Source: an uncultured Bacteroidales bacterium
GTDB taxonomy: Bacteria > Bacteroidota > Bacteroidia > Bacteroidales > UBA932
NCBI GenBank assembly: GCA_946406275.1
Contig: CAMJJZ010000002.1
Span: forward strand, 1-47,651
Length of the DNA: 47,651 nucleotides
Direction: 5' to 3'
The position numbers were made by a program, and so were the translations under genes. Below the pieces are notes generated by a model. That model saw nothing but the letters and a program-made list of their open reading frames with translations. It was not told the origin of the DNA and did not search any database. This document shows positions 16,048-25,106 of this stretch, in pieces (positions within the stretch are counted from its first letter, which is position 1; each line of letters begins with the position of its first letter).

Positions 16048-18516
16048 CTACTTGACGTAATCGTAGATTACCTTTTCCGAGGTGCCGTCATAGTAAATGA
16101 TAGTTGCAACGTATGTGTGGACCGTGTCTGCCGAGAATGATGCTACGGACGGAGGGTTGTCAACCGGGGTACCGTTGAAGGTCCATGATACTTCCTTTAC
16201 GGTCTTGCCGGATGCCGGATAAACCACGGGAACATTGTTCTCCAGCTGAATATAACTAACGCCCAGCATGGAGAAGTCCGTATGGAGTGGCAAACCTATA
16301 ACCGCTTCTATTGCAGGAATATAGAATACGTTCTCGCCAAAATTGTACCGTCCCCAGTTGGAAGGTCCTGCAGTGACGTTGGCACTCCAGTAATTGCCGC
16401 TGTTGCCATCGGCGGAGGGGTAAACCAGAATGTTGTACTCATTCCCGGTCTCGTCCAGGCCAGTGAGGCCGAATCCTATGTAGACATCCTTTCCGGAAGG
16501 TATCTTGATATTATCGGCAGTGATGTCCACCGTTACCATGACGCCCTTCTGATACAGGCTGGTAACCTTCTTCGTTAGGGCTCTCTGGGTACCGAAGTCT
16601 ACGGTCACATATGCGTCGGTATATGTATCGGCATAAGGGATGAAACTGATGGACCTTATGGTTCCGCCCACATACTCCTTGACTTCACTGGAGGTGTACT
16701 TCATGGCAAGCAGCAGATCCTTGACCTGGAACGTGCTCACGACGGCATTTCCCGGCTCATATCTTCTGACGGCTGACGGTATTTCCTGTCCAAGACGCAC
16801 CATGGTTATATCCTGTCCGGTATACCGTTCAGAAAGCTTGAGGTTCATGCTAATGGGGATATATCCGTCTGCACTGGCCGTTATGATTGCAATGGATGAA
16901 TAATTTGAAGGAAGCATGAACTGGTAGCACCCCGTGTTGTCCGTGGTGGTCACAATATCGTCCTTGAGAAGAGACGGTGCCTGGAATTCATACGCCGCCT
17001 TGGACAGGACTACGCGAACGCCTGCCATGGGGTTGCCGTCCGTATCCTTTACCATGCCCAGCACTGAACGGCCCTCAGTGATGTTGGCTTTGAAGCTAAC
17101 CTTACTGCCGTTATTGGAAATGCCGGAAAGATAAAGTCCGGAGCTCTGGCCGTCCCATGTGGTCAGTTCAAGGCTGGAAACGCCGTTAGGGCCAGGGAAT
17201 ACGTACGATCCAGAGGAGGATTCCAGCAGATAGTAGCAGGGATGTCCGTTGAAACAGTTTATCTTATTGGTGTACTCCCAGAGCTGATAAGCCGTCAAGG
17301 TACTGCCGGGAACCTTATTCTTGGATTTGTCTATGTGATAAACAAGCAGGCCGCCTTCCGTGAGGCCGGAATCCCATCCGCTCCTTGAACGATACTCATA
17401 GACGAAATACTCCCCTTCCGTCTTGGAACTGGACATGTATGCCTTGTTCTGACTTACTGATTCCAGGACATAATCACCGCTCTCGGTTATCTCCTGAGGC
17501 GCTTCCATCCACCCAAGCATGTTGCGTTCCACTGCGCCCAGATATGGAGGACGACGGCCAAGGTCGTTATAGCAGCCGGAGGTCATGAGGTCATACTGAC
17601 CGGTGGTGTTGGCATTCTCTCCGCCGCTTTCCTTATAGTCCGTGTCATAAAAATCGGGAAGACCCAGGGAATGCGCGAACTCATGGCAGGTTGTGCCTAT
17701 GGAGCACATGGTATTGCCTTTCGAGCCCCTGAGCTCGGATGTGCAGAAATAGCGATTGAGGTTCTTTCCGCCCATGGAACCGTAATTGGCCGTGCTCTGG
17801 TGGGGCCAGATGGACTCCTCGCCGGCACCTTCCGCCTCGTTGTGGCCAGGATAATAGAACAGGACCATGTCTATGTTTCCGTCATTGTCCGTGTCGTAAT
17901 CGTTAATGTTTATCTGGTCCTTCAGAAGCTCGTATGCCTCCATGATGGCCTCGGCAACGGAGCCGCCCTCGCCGTCATAATTGTCGTAATGGGCAGAACT
18001 CTTGGTCAGGGTAACAGGGCCGTAAACATCGAAAGAGGGTCTGTACAGGCCATTGGAATTGTCTATATAATAATCTCTTACAGAGCCTATTGCATTATTG
18101 TAATTGTACCCTGACTGGTTGAGCATGGCCTCAAACTTGTCCCTTGGATTCTGTATAACGAATGTGGAATCCGAGAAGTTTGCAATTATACAAAGCACCT
18201 TCCTGTCCCCGAAATTGGTCACCGGAGGATTATCGTACGAGGACCATATGCTGCGATGCATGGAGGACGCTTTCCTGATGTTTGCCCTGTGGACGGCTTC
18301 AGACATGGAGGATGCCACGTAGAAGCCTTTCTTGTCCCGCTGCATAATCCTTCCCCTGCCGTCGGTAGTCCAGTGATAGAACTCGTCTCCGTGCCTCTGG
18401 AGAGTGATTACGGTGCCGTCGGGCTGTCTGTACAGGAACTTGGTTTTATCGGCAGGTACTGCTGAAGCAAGTACGGAAACAAATGCCAATGCCGCTATAA
18501 CAACAATTCTTTTCAT
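16048..18516 (-). CDS. Secreted M6-family metallopeptidase, multidomain
   Basis: Exported zinc peptidase of 822 residues. The signal peptide is MKRIVVIAALAFVSVLASAV. The catalytic motif HEFAHSLGLPD (His278, Glu279, His282, Asp288) is the HExxHxxGxxD of family M6 (immune inhibitor A type). The region before it has the family's DYDTDNDGNIDMVLF and GEESIWPHQ segments. Residues about 482-575 form a carboxypeptidase-regulatory-like beta domain (VLGMVKDTDGNPMAGVRVVL). The remainder is beta-rich and ends in an Ig-like segment (TFNGTPVDNPPS). No Por-type sorting domain is evident. It starts 4 bases after a lipoprotein gene on the same strand. The substrate is unknown; M6 enzymes degrade host or other proteins outside the cell. 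The first gene of the window encodes a probable paralogue in the same arrangement. Confidence 0.9.
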   Translation of the reverse strand: MKRIVVIAALAFVSVLASAVPADKTKFLYRQPDGTVITLQRHGDEFYHWTTDGRGRIMQRDKKGFYVASSMSEAVHRANIRKASSMHRSIWSSYDNPPVTNFGDRKVLCIIANFSDSTFVIQNPRDKFEAMLNQSGYNYNNAIGSVRDYYIDNSNGLYRPSFDVYGPVTLTKSSAHYDNYDGEGGSVAEAIMEAYELLKDQININDYDTDNDGNIDMVLFYYPGHNEAEGAGEESIWPHQSTANYGSMGGKNLNRYFCTSELRGSKGNTMCSIGTTCHEFAHSLGLPDFYDTDYKESGGENANTTGQYDLMTSGCYNDLGRRPPYLGAVERNMLGWMEAPQEITESGDYVLESVSQNKAYMSSSKTEGEYFVYEYRSRSGWDSGLTEGGLLVYHIDKSKNKVPGSTLTAYQLWEYTNKINCFNGHPCYYLLESSSGSYVFPGPNGVSSLELTTWDGQSSGLYLSGISNNGSKVSFKANITEGRSVLGMVKDTDGNPMAGVRVVLSKAAYEFQAPSLLKDDIVTTTDNTGCYQFMLPSNYSSIAIITASADGYIPISMNLKLSERYTGQDITMVRLGQEIPSAVRRYEPGNAVVSTFQVKDLLLAMKYTSSEVKEYVGGTIRSISFIPYADTYTDAYVTVDFGTQRALTKKVTSLYQKGVMVTVDITADNIKIPSGKDVYIGFGLTGLDETGNEYNILVYPSADGNSGNYWSANVTAGPSNWGRYNFGENVFYIPAIEAVIGLPLHTDFSMLGVSYIQLENNVPVVYPASGKTVKEVSWTFNGTPVDNPPSVASFSADTVHTYVATIIYYDGTSEKVIYDYVK

Positions 18517-18520
18517 AGCT

Positions 18521-19678
18521 TTAGTACCTTAAGATAAACACATCTCCCGCCGCAGATGAAAGGACCATCGTGACGCCGTCCATAGACTGGATTTCAAGGG
18601 TATAATTCACGGGCTGGGCTGTTTCTACGCCGGAGGTGAAGGTTTCCAGTACAACGTTCACCGTATCACCTACCGCGACGGATGCCGGGATGGGACCAAC
18701 CTGATACATCATAAGCGATGCAGGGAAAAGGAATCTGTACCAGCTGTTACCCTCCGCACTGTAGATACTGATCTGCTGCTCTTTGGGATTGAATTCGTAG
18801 GCGGCCTGGCCGGCAATGTATATACCAGTACTAGTTGGAACGGGATCCGGAGCCTTCTGTACGGTAAACACACATTCAGCTTCCTGACCGTCCGCCGATG
18901 CCTTGATCCTTACATTACCGGGAGCCACGGAGGTAACCGTTCCGGCATCCGAAACAGTTGCTATGGACGTGTCTGAAGAGGTCCAGGCCAAAGTAGGATA
19001 AGTTGCATCATCGGGTTTCACCGTTGCAGTAAGGGTGTAGCTCTCACCCTCCGTAAGAGTCACTTCAGTCTTATCCAGCGTAATGCTCTGAACATGTATA
19101 TAATCCACTATCACTGAGCACTCGGCGGTCTTTCCGTCACCGGAGGCCGATATTGTTGCGGTGCCTTCCTTGACTGCCACCACCTTGCCGTTTTCCACCG
19201 TGGCAACTGAAGTATTCGAGGAGGCCCACAGAAGAGTCTGAACGGTGGCATCGGCCGGGACTATAGTTGCAACAAGCGTCTGCTCGTCGCCAATCGTCAT
19301 GGACAGGGACGACTTGTCCAGCTTAATCTCCGATATATCAACCTTTGCGGGACTCACGACAATGGTACAAGGAGCCATCAGGGTACCTGCCTTGGCTAAT
19401 ATGACAGTCTTTCCGGCTCCCACCGCAGTGACCTTGCCGTTTTCATTCACAGTGGCGACGGTTGGGACCGAAGACGACCATGCGATGGTTTTATCAGTAG
19501 CGTCTTCCGGATAGATCGTAGCTTCAATAACAAGGATGTCCCCTACTACCATCTCAGCATCGTACTGGCTAAGTACTATGTCTTCCACAGGCACATCCTG
19601 CTCTGCCTGAAAACACGACCAGGCCATAAGGCACACTGTAAGTATCAGACTTACAAATAAATATAGCCTATTCTTCAT
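18521..19678 (-). CDS. Big_2-repeat lipoprotein paired with M6 peptidase
   Basis: Predicted surface lipoprotein of 385 residues. The signal sequence ends in the lipobox LMAWSC (Cys22). Three bacterial Ig-like group 2 (Big_2) repeats follow at about residues 31-109, 114-192 and 195-274. Each has a core like WSSSVPTVATVNENGKVTAV, with the repeat units clearly alike. Residues 285-385 form a different C-terminal domain ending in VFILRY; it aligns with the C-terminus of the lipoprotein at 120-824 (shared YR, L, P, GxIP, G and final FIL). It is directly upstream of the M6 peptidase gene with a 4-base gap, so the two are likely translated together. A role as partner, anchor or inhibitor of the peptidase is inference only. 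Confidence 0.82.
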   Translation of the reverse strand: MKNRLYLFVSLILTVCLMAWSCFQAEQDVPVEDIVLSQYDAEMVVGDILVIEATIYPEDATDKTIAWSSSVPTVATVNENGKVTAVGAGKTVILAKAGTLMAPCTIVVSPAKVDISEIKLDKSSLSMTIGDEQTLVATIVPADATVQTLLWASSNTSVATVENGKVVAVKEGTATISASGDGKTAECSVIVDYIHVQSITLDKTEVTLTEGESYTLTATVKPDDATYPTLAWTSSDTSIATVSDAGTVTSVAPGNVRIKASADGQEAECVFTVQKAPDPVPTSTGIYIAGQAAYEFNPKEQQISIYSAEGNSWYRFLFPASLMMYQVGPIPASVAVGDTVNVVLETFTSGVETAQPVNYTLEIQSMDGVTMVLSSAAGDVFILRY

Positions 19679-19709
19679 ATAGCTGGTATGTTATATTGCT
19701 TTATTAAAC

Positions 19710-19741
19710 TTGTAAATATAGCAAAAGATTTCGTAAATTTG
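19710..19741 (+). promoter_or_regulatory. Promoter of DUF3467-kdsC-maf operon
   Basis: TTG at 19710-19712, 21 bases, then TAAATTTG at 19734-19741 fit the Bacteroidetes -33/-7 pattern. The start codon at 19759 follows 17 bases after the -7 box. Confidence 0.55.
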
Positions 19742-19758
19742 CGAAAACACGTATTTGT

Positions 19759-20103
19759 ATGGATAACAACCAGCCCAAACCCCAGAACCAGTTAAGCATA
19801 GAACTTAACCCTCAGACCACCAAGGTCTCGTACTCAAATCTGGCCATCATTTCCCACTCCAGAAGCGAGTTCGTTCTGGACTTCGCCACTACCCTCCCCG
19901 GCCTTCCCAAGGCCCAGGTAAGTGACCGCATAATCATGACTCCGGAGCACGCCAAACGCCTCATGAACGCCTTGTTCGACAACATTTCCAAGTATGAAGC
20001 GCAGTTTGGCATCATTGACCTCTCCGGAAACAAGAACGGTCCCCAGGGCGGCGGCACCTTCAATCTGGCAGATTTCGGCCCCATGGGCGGCAACAAGTCG
20101 TAG
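19759..20103 (+). CDS. DUF3467 family protein
   Basis: Small protein of 114 residues of the DUF3467 family, recognised by KVSYSNLAIISHSRSEFVLD, then the P-GLPKAQVSDRIIMTPEHAKR segment and LxxNISKYEAQFG. It has no signal peptide or membrane segment and is therefore cytosolic. The C-terminal tail is rich in Gly and Asn (NKNGPQGGGTFN). The family is frequent in Bacteroidetes and has no established function. It is the first gene of a short operon with the KdsC-like phosphatase (one base apart) and maf (four bases further). Confidence 0.85.
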   Translation: MDNNQPKPQNQLSIELNPQTTKVSYSNLAIISHSRSEFVLDFATTLPGLPKAQVSDRIIMTPEHAKRLMNALFDNISKYEAQFGIIDLSGNKNGPQGGGTFNLADFGPMGGNKS

Positions 20104-20104
20104 C

Positions 20105-20638
20105 ATGCTTGAGATGAATTTACTTACCGGTATCAAGGCCTTTGCCTTTGATATCGACGGCGTGGCCACAAACGGGGGCGTATTCTGCGCTTCGGACGGT
20201 GACCTCCTGCGCACGTATGATGCCAAAGACGGCTTTGCCATAAGGATGGCCGTCATGAACGGTTTTCCCGTTGCAATCATTACCGGCGGCAGCTCTGAAA
20301 GTATCCGTAAACGCATGTTAACCAGCGGGGTAAAGGCAGAAGACGTGTTCCTCCACAGCCGCCGCAAGATTGAAGACCTGGATACATTCTGCACCCGTTA
20401 CGGCCTGGAGCGCAAAGACGTCATGTTCTTCGGGGACGATGTCCCGGACATAGAGTGCATGGTTGAAAGCGGCTGCGGCGTATGCCCCTCAGATGCAGTG
20501 GAAGAAGTCAAGGACATTGCGGACTGGGTGTCGGACTTCCCCGGCGGTAAAGGCTGCCTCAGAAACGCCATAGAAACCACCCTCAGAAGCCAGGGCAAAT
20601 GGCTCTTCGAGGCCGCCACATACAAGAAACTGTTCTAG
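20105..20638 (+). CDS. KdsC-type HAD phosphatase (KDO-8-phosphate phosphatase)
   Basis: Cytosolic HAD hydrolase of 177 residues. The nucleophile motif is FDIDGVATNGG with Asp16 and Asp18 in my numbering. GGSSESIRKRM is motif II-like, and FFGDDVPDIECM provides motif IV. The absence of a cap domain, the IDGV..NG signature and the length place it with KdsC/YrbI, which removes phosphate from 3-deoxy-D-manno-octulosonate 8-phosphate in lipopolysaccharide core synthesis. I use the ATG at 20105, one base after the DUF3467 stop. The open frame extends back to 19994 inside the upstream gene, but those 37 residues are not family-like. Other HAD sugar phosphatases remain possible, since kdsA/kdsB are not nearby. 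Confidence 0.8.
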   Translation: MLEMNLLTGIKAFAFDIDGVATNGGVFCASDGDLLRTYDAKDGFAIRMAVMNGFPVAIITGGSSESIRKRMLTSGVKAEDVFLHSRRKIEDLDTFCTRYGLERKDVMFFGDDVPDIECMVESGCGVCPSDAVEEVKDIADWVSDFPGGKGCLRNAIETTLRSQGKWLFEAATYKKLF

Positions 20639-20642
20639 CGGC

Positions 20643-21239
20643 ATGGACCTCCACGGAAAACACATAATCCTTGCAAGCGGCTCCCCCAGAAGAAGGGAGC
20701 TGCTTAAGGGTTTGGACATTGACTTCGAGATAGATACGGGCAACAGCTTTGAAGAATCATATAGCCCTGATACTCCTTATGACCAAGTACCGGTCCTGAT
20801 GTCGGAAGGCAAATCCTACGGCTTTCACAGGCCTTTGAAAAAGGATGAAATCCTTATAACGTCGGACACCATGGTTATCCTTCCTCCCCTACCGGGAAAG
20901 CCCGGGGAAATACTTGGAAAGCCTAAGGACAGGGAAGACGCCTGCCGCATGCTCCGTGACCTTTCAGGGCGGTCCCACCACGTTACCACCGCCGTAACCA
21001 TTAGGGACACTGAAAAGAAGGAAACGTTTACGGCAACAACCGAGGTCTGGTTCAAAGACCTGTCGGGCAGCGAGATCAGCTACTATGTAGACAAATACAA
21101 GCCCTTCGACAAGGCGGGCGCCTATGCCATCCAGGAGTGGATTGGCCATATTGGCATAACCCGTATCGAGGGCTCGTATTTCAATGTTGTGGGCTTTCCT
21201 GTGCAAAGGGTTTACGAAGCACTCATGCGCTTCATTTAA
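20643..21239 (+). CDS. maf: Maf-family nucleoside triphosphate pyrophosphatase
   Basis: Cytosolic house-cleaning enzyme of 198 residues that hydrolyses dTTP/UTP or modified nucleotides to the monophosphate and pyrophosphate. The diagnostic N-terminal motif ILASGSPRRRELLKGL is at residues 9-24. ITSDTMVILP is in the position of the catalytic Asp segment, and the C-terminal KPFDKAGAYAIQEW and IEGSYFNVVGFPVQ motifs are also characteristic of Maf. It is the last gene of the DUF3467-kdsC-maf operon. Its stop overlaps the stop of the convergent large MscS gene by four bases (TTAA read on both strands). Which nucleotide it prefers cannot be decided from sequence. Confidence 0.94.
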   Translation: MDLHGKHIILASGSPRRRELLKGLDIDFEIDTGNSFEESYSPDTPYDQVPVLMSEGKSYGFHRPLKKDEILITSDTMVILPPLPGKPGEILGKPKDREDACRMLRDLSGRSHHVTTAVTIRDTEKKETFTATTEVWFKDLSGSEISYYVDKYKPFDKAGAYAIQEWIGHIGITRIEGSYFNVVGFPVQRVYEALMRFI

Positions 21240-23818
21240 GCCCCTGGAGTTTCCTTAATATATACATCCTGCTGAGGGAACGGTATTTCAATTCCGTTCT
21301 CTGCGAATGCATTGTATATGGCCTCTTTGATCTGGGCGGCAAAGGTATAGTGGGCATCTACGGTGGCAAACAGCACTACCTGCATATCCACTGAACTGTC
21401 TCCGAAGTTCTTGACCCTCACACTGATACCCTTCTTGCTGTCTACCACCTCACGTCCGTACTTGTCCTTGACCACAAGAGGCTTGATGGCATCCAGGATA
21501 ACTTCGCGCGCCTTTGCCACGTCCGTACCGTACTTGACGCCCACGGTGAAGTTGATCATCTCGTAATGGTTGTTACGTGTAAGGTTCTTGAAGTTCTTGT
21601 TGAACAGGGCGGTATTGGTGAAAGCAATGACTGAACCGTCTTCCGCCGCCACCTGTGTGCTCTGGTAGCTAAGGCTCTGGACCACACCGCGGATTCCGTC
21701 GCACTCTATGGTGTCCCCCACCCTGACGCGACCGCCCATGAGCTGAACGCCGTAGAAGAAGTTGTTCAGGACATCCTTCATAGCAAAACCGATACCCGTG
21801 GCAAGGCCGGTTGTGATGATGGTAAGGGCCGATGTGGGGATCTTCAGCAGCACAAATACTGAAATCACATAAACACCCCAGTATGCCAGCGTGATTATGT
21901 TGTTGGCCAGGTTGAAATTGACGTCTGTCTCCTTGAAAGCGGCGCCTTCGCCCATCTTCTCCAGTATTGCCCGAGTACGCGTTACCCTGTAGAACGCCTT
22001 GGTTGCGTATACCAGATAGCGGAACAGGAAGAAAAGACTCACTACCAGCAGCAGTTTGAACAGGGACAGGTGGACCACCTTCTCCACGTTGATGATCGGC
22101 TGGTAGAAGAAGTCGCTGGCAACTACGTTAAGGTTGAACACATTGCAGGCCAGGCTTACGGAAAGCGGAAGGGTAAGTACGGTTAGTACAGGCACGATGC
22201 ACATTTCCATGAAATCGTGGGCCCATGTAACCTCTATGAAAGCACCCTTTCCGGAGGAGACGGGGATGGAAGGATTCCGCTTGCGCCAGGACAGCTGGCG
22301 TTTTTTGACCGATTTCTCGAAATTGCGGCCAAGGATGTTGTTTATGGCCGTTATAGTCTGCATCAGTGACATCTGGAAGAACCACCAGATGAGCACGATG
22401 ACAGCCATCATCACCAGTCCGTACCAGGAAATGACTGTGGAAATTACCATGACACCGGCAGACGTCCACAGAAGGATGCGGTCACTTCTTGGAACGCGGT
22501 CCAGGAACTTGAAATTGAATATGAACTGCCATATCGTAAACAGGAGCGCCAGCAGGGGGAACGACAGGTTAAGGGCGCTGTTGGGTATGAAGATCGTCCT
22601 GAAGAACACCACTATGAAGCCCAGGATAAGGGTGGGCAGATATGCCTTCAGGGCAGGATATGTCTGCTCTTCGTTAAGACGTATCAGAAGCGAGGTGAAG
22701 ATGGCTGCAAGAAGCCATGCGTACTCTCCCATCATCCTTGAGGCCAGATTGATGAAATTGTCCGTGCCGCTGGAATTGTGGGAATTGAAAAGGAGGATTA
22801 TAGAGAATATAACAACCCCGGTAAGAGCTATGAGCATGCCCTTATGCTCCTGGAAATAAGGCATCTGGAAGAACTTAACCTTCTTTACCGTAAGCTTCAC
22901 CACAAAGGTGGCAAGAATCATTGCAAACACCAGGATTACCAGCATGATGAAGCCGTAGATGGCAACGATGGGGCCTCTCCAGTCACTGTAAGTGCCCCTC
23001 TGGTCCACTGCTCCGGGAGAATACTTGGTCTTAAGGTCTGCAATGGCGCGGCTCAAGTTACGGCCAAATCCTTTCAGTATAACGAAGTAGTTCCGCTGTC
23101 CCTGGAGGAAAACCTTTCTCTGGACAACATGATAACGGTTCTGGGCATAGTCATAGGCCTCCTTGAGCAGTTTGTCCGTGGCCGTATAGTCCTCTGAATC
23201 CACTTCTATCTGGTGGATTGTGGCAATGTAGTGGTCTACCATGGCCTCTGCATAGAAAAGGCAGCTGTCACGTACTTCGGCTGTCTCCGCATCCATCTGG
23301 AAGCCCTCCTTGAGGGCGAAGGATGGAAGGTGAAGCAGGGTGTCCACCTTCAGTTCAAGCGTATCCAGCACTCCGTTCACATGAGGGACCTGGGAAGGGT
23401 CTATCTTCACCGGAGGCATGTTCCTCAGGGTCTGGGCAAGCTTTGAGTAGCGGTCCAGCTCTATGGTCATGTTCTGGATAATCTCGTCGAAGGGAAGGCG
23501 GTTGGAGTCGAATTTCTCATACTGGTCCGTTACCTGGTGAAGGGCGTAGGTAAGGTCGAATGTATGGTTCTGGGGCTGGGAATACAGCATGAGCGAGAGT
23601 TCGTTGGACTGCTCCACCAGACGCACCAGATTCTGATGCTGGACGTTTACCCGCTGCGCGCTGGCCGCACTGCGACGGACTACGTTCTCATAGTCGTCGG
23701 TGAGCTCGGAAAGCAGCACCAGGAGGGTCTGCTTGAGGTCCTTTTCCTTGAAAACCGCTACTGCGGGGATTGCAGCCAGCACCAGGGCCAAGACTGCGAT
23801 TAGTCCTTTCTTTCTCAT
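21236..23818 (-). CDS. Large MscS-family mechanosensitive channel
   Basis: Inner-membrane channel of 860 residues, nearly three times the length of the MscS at 1865-2779. It begins with a signal peptide (GLIAVLALVLAAIPAVAVF). A periplasmic helical region of about 250 residues follows, then many membrane helices. The MscS core starts at about residue 640, with TIITTGLATGIGFAMKDVLN as the pore helix and VRVGDTIECDGIRGVV opening the beta domain. The C-terminus is EIPFPQQDVYIKE, the normal end of the MscS cage. The layout is like MscK/MscM or YbdG-type large channels, but the N-terminal part is not one I recognise. It overlaps the serB stop by four bases, so it is likely translated with serB. It converges with maf. 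Confidence 0.88.
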   Translation of the reverse strand: MRKKGLIAVLALVLAAIPAVAVFKEKDLKQTLLVLLSELTDDYENVVRRSAASAQRVNVQHQNLVRLVEQSNELSLMLYSQPQNHTFDLTYALHQVTDQYEKFDSNRLPFDEIIQNMTIELDRYSKLAQTLRNMPPVKIDPSQVPHVNGVLDTLELKVDTLLHLPSFALKEGFQMDAETAEVRDSCLFYAEAMVDHYIATIHQIEVDSEDYTATDKLLKEAYDYAQNRYHVVQRKVFLQGQRNYFVILKGFGRNLSRAIADLKTKYSPGAVDQRGTYSDWRGPIVAIYGFIMLVILVFAMILATFVVKLTVKKVKFFQMPYFQEHKGMLIALTGVVIFSIILLFNSHNSSGTDNFINLASRMMGEYAWLLAAIFTSLLIRLNEEQTYPALKAYLPTLILGFIVVFFRTIFIPNSALNLSFPLLALLFTIWQFIFNFKFLDRVPRSDRILLWTSAGVMVISTVISWYGLVMMAVIVLIWWFFQMSLMQTITAINNILGRNFEKSVKKRQLSWRKRNPSIPVSSGKGAFIEVTWAHDFMEMCIVPVLTVLTLPLSVSLACNVFNLNVVASDFFYQPIINVEKVVHLSLFKLLLVVSLFFLFRYLVYATKAFYRVTRTRAILEKMGEGAAFKETDVNFNLANNIITLAYWGVYVISVFVLLKIPTSALTIITTGLATGIGFAMKDVLNNFFYGVQLMGGRVRVGDTIECDGIRGVVQSLSYQSTQVAAEDGSVIAFTNTALFNKNFKNLTRNNHYEMINFTVGVKYGTDVAKAREVILDAIKPLVVKDKYGREVVDSKKGISVRVKNFGDSSVDMQVVLFATVDAHYTFAAQIKEAIYNAFAENGIEIPFPQQDVYIKETPGA

Positions 23819-25053
23819 AATTTACCTTGTTCTCCAAGCTGGCTGTCCTTGAAACCTATGAAGTAAAGAACACCGTCCAGGCCTATTGTGCTTATGCTCT
23901 GACGGGCGCTCTGCTTTACGCGCGGCTTTGCATGGAAAGCAATTCCAAGACCGGCCTCGTTTATCATGGGAAGGTCATTGGCACCGTCCCCCACCGCAAT
24001 AGTCTGGGCCAGGTTTACCTTTTCTGTCTGGGCTATGAGTTTGAGAAGGTCTGCCTTGCGGCGGCCGTCCACGACGTCTCCCACATACCTTCCCGTGAGT
24101 TTTCCCTCCTCGTCCACTTCCAGTTCGTTGGCGTAGACATAATCTATTCCATATTTTTTCTGGAGGTATTCTCCAAAGAAGGTGAATCCGCCGGAAAGGA
24201 TGGCTATCTTGTAACCGCAAGTCTTAAGGACGCTCATGAGGCGGTCTGTACCTTCCGTAATAGGAAGATTCTCTGCAATGTCCTGCATCACGGATATATC
24301 CAGTCCCTTGAGGAGGGCTACCCTTCTTGTGAAACTCTCCTTGAAATCTATCTCTCCACGCATGGCGCTTTCAGTAATGGCGGCAACCTGTTCATATACA
24401 CCGTGGCGGCGGGCAAGCTCGTCTATGCACTCTGCCTGGATGAGGGTGGAGTCCATGTCGAAGCAGATGAGGCGGCGCATGCGGCGGTACATGTCGTCTT
24501 TCTGGAAGGAGAAGTCTATGCCGGCATCGGCGCTCATGGCCATAAGGTCCTGCTGCATGGATTTTTTGTCATCGGCCGACAGGAAACCGCGCAGGGAAAA
24601 CTCCACGCAGGCCCTGACGTTACGCTCCGGATGCATTATGCTCATTCGGCCGGTAAGGCGCTTTATGGCGTCGATGTTCAGGCCGTGGCGGCTGATGACA
24701 TCCGTTGCAGCCTGGATCTGCGCTGCGCTGAGGCTGCGGCCAATTATGGTAAGGATGTACCTGTTTCTCCCCTGCCTTCCGGCCCAGGCTTCGTAATCAT
24801 CGTCCGAAATGGGTGCGAAGCCAATGCTTATGCTGCCCAGTTCCGTAGTTTTGAAAAGGAGTTCCTTCATCACCTGCCCGGAATGCGTCTCATCTATCCT
24901 GATGAGGATACCCATGGACAGCGTATTGTGTATAACTGCCTGGCCAAGGTCCAGGATTTGGGCGTCATACTTTGCCAAAATGGCCATAATGGATGCCGTA
25001 AGCCCTATCCTGTCCTTGCCGGAAATGCGTATTAGTATCTGTTCTTCTTTCAT
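23815..25053 (-). CDS. serB: Phosphoserine phosphatase SerB with N-terminal ACT domains
   Basis: Cytosolic enzyme for the last step of serine synthesis (phosphoserine to serine plus phosphate). I use the ATG at 25053 (MKEEQILIRISGKDRIGLTA); an upstream TTG at 25062 is unlikely. Two ACT-type regulatory domains fill residues 1-175, opening with ISGKDRIGLTASIM and then ILTIIGRSLSAAQ. The HAD phosphatase follows, with nucleophile motif CFDMDSTL at about residues 197-204, the EAxMRGEIDFKESF segment of SerB, and LSGGFTFF and GDGANDLPMI. At 412 residues it has the long double-ACT form seen in Bacteroidetes and actinobacteria. The ACT part may bind serine or another amino acid. The large MscS gene follows with a 4-base overlap. 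Confidence 0.95.
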   Translation of the reverse strand: MKEEQILIRISGKDRIGLTASIMAILAKYDAQILDLGQAVIHNTLSMGILIRIDETHSGQVMKELLFKTTELGSISIGFAPISDDDYEAWAGRQGRNRYILTIIGRSLSAAQIQAATDVISRHGLNIDAIKRLTGRMSIMHPERNVRACVEFSLRGFLSADDKKSMQQDLMAMSADAGIDFSFQKDDMYRRMRRLICFDMDSTLIQAECIDELARRHGVYEQVAAITESAMRGEIDFKESFTRRVALLKGLDISVMQDIAENLPITEGTDRLMSVLKTCGYKIAILSGGFTFFGEYLQKKYGIDYVYANELEVDEEGKLTGRYVGDVVDGRRKADLLKLIAQTEKVNLAQTIAVGDGANDLPMINEAGLGIAFHAKPRVKQSARQSISTIGLDGVLYFIGFKDSQLGEQGKL

Positions 25054-25059
25054 ATTATG

Positions 25060-25087
25060 CAAAAATAATAAAAAAACAGTAAATTTG
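25060..25087. promoter_or_regulatory. Divergent -7 boxes, serB and CNNM protein
   Basis: Minus-strand TATTTTTG (25067 to 25060) lies just before serB and plus-strand TAAATTTG (25080-25087) lies before the CNNM gene. Neither has a clear TTG at -33, so these are tentative. Confidence 0.35.
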
Positions 25088-25106
25088 TAAGTTATTTGAA
25101 AGACCG

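Noticed and set aside
23827..25035. Open frame of 402 codons on the plus strand opposite serB
   Set aside because: SerB is certain; the antisense frame has no features.
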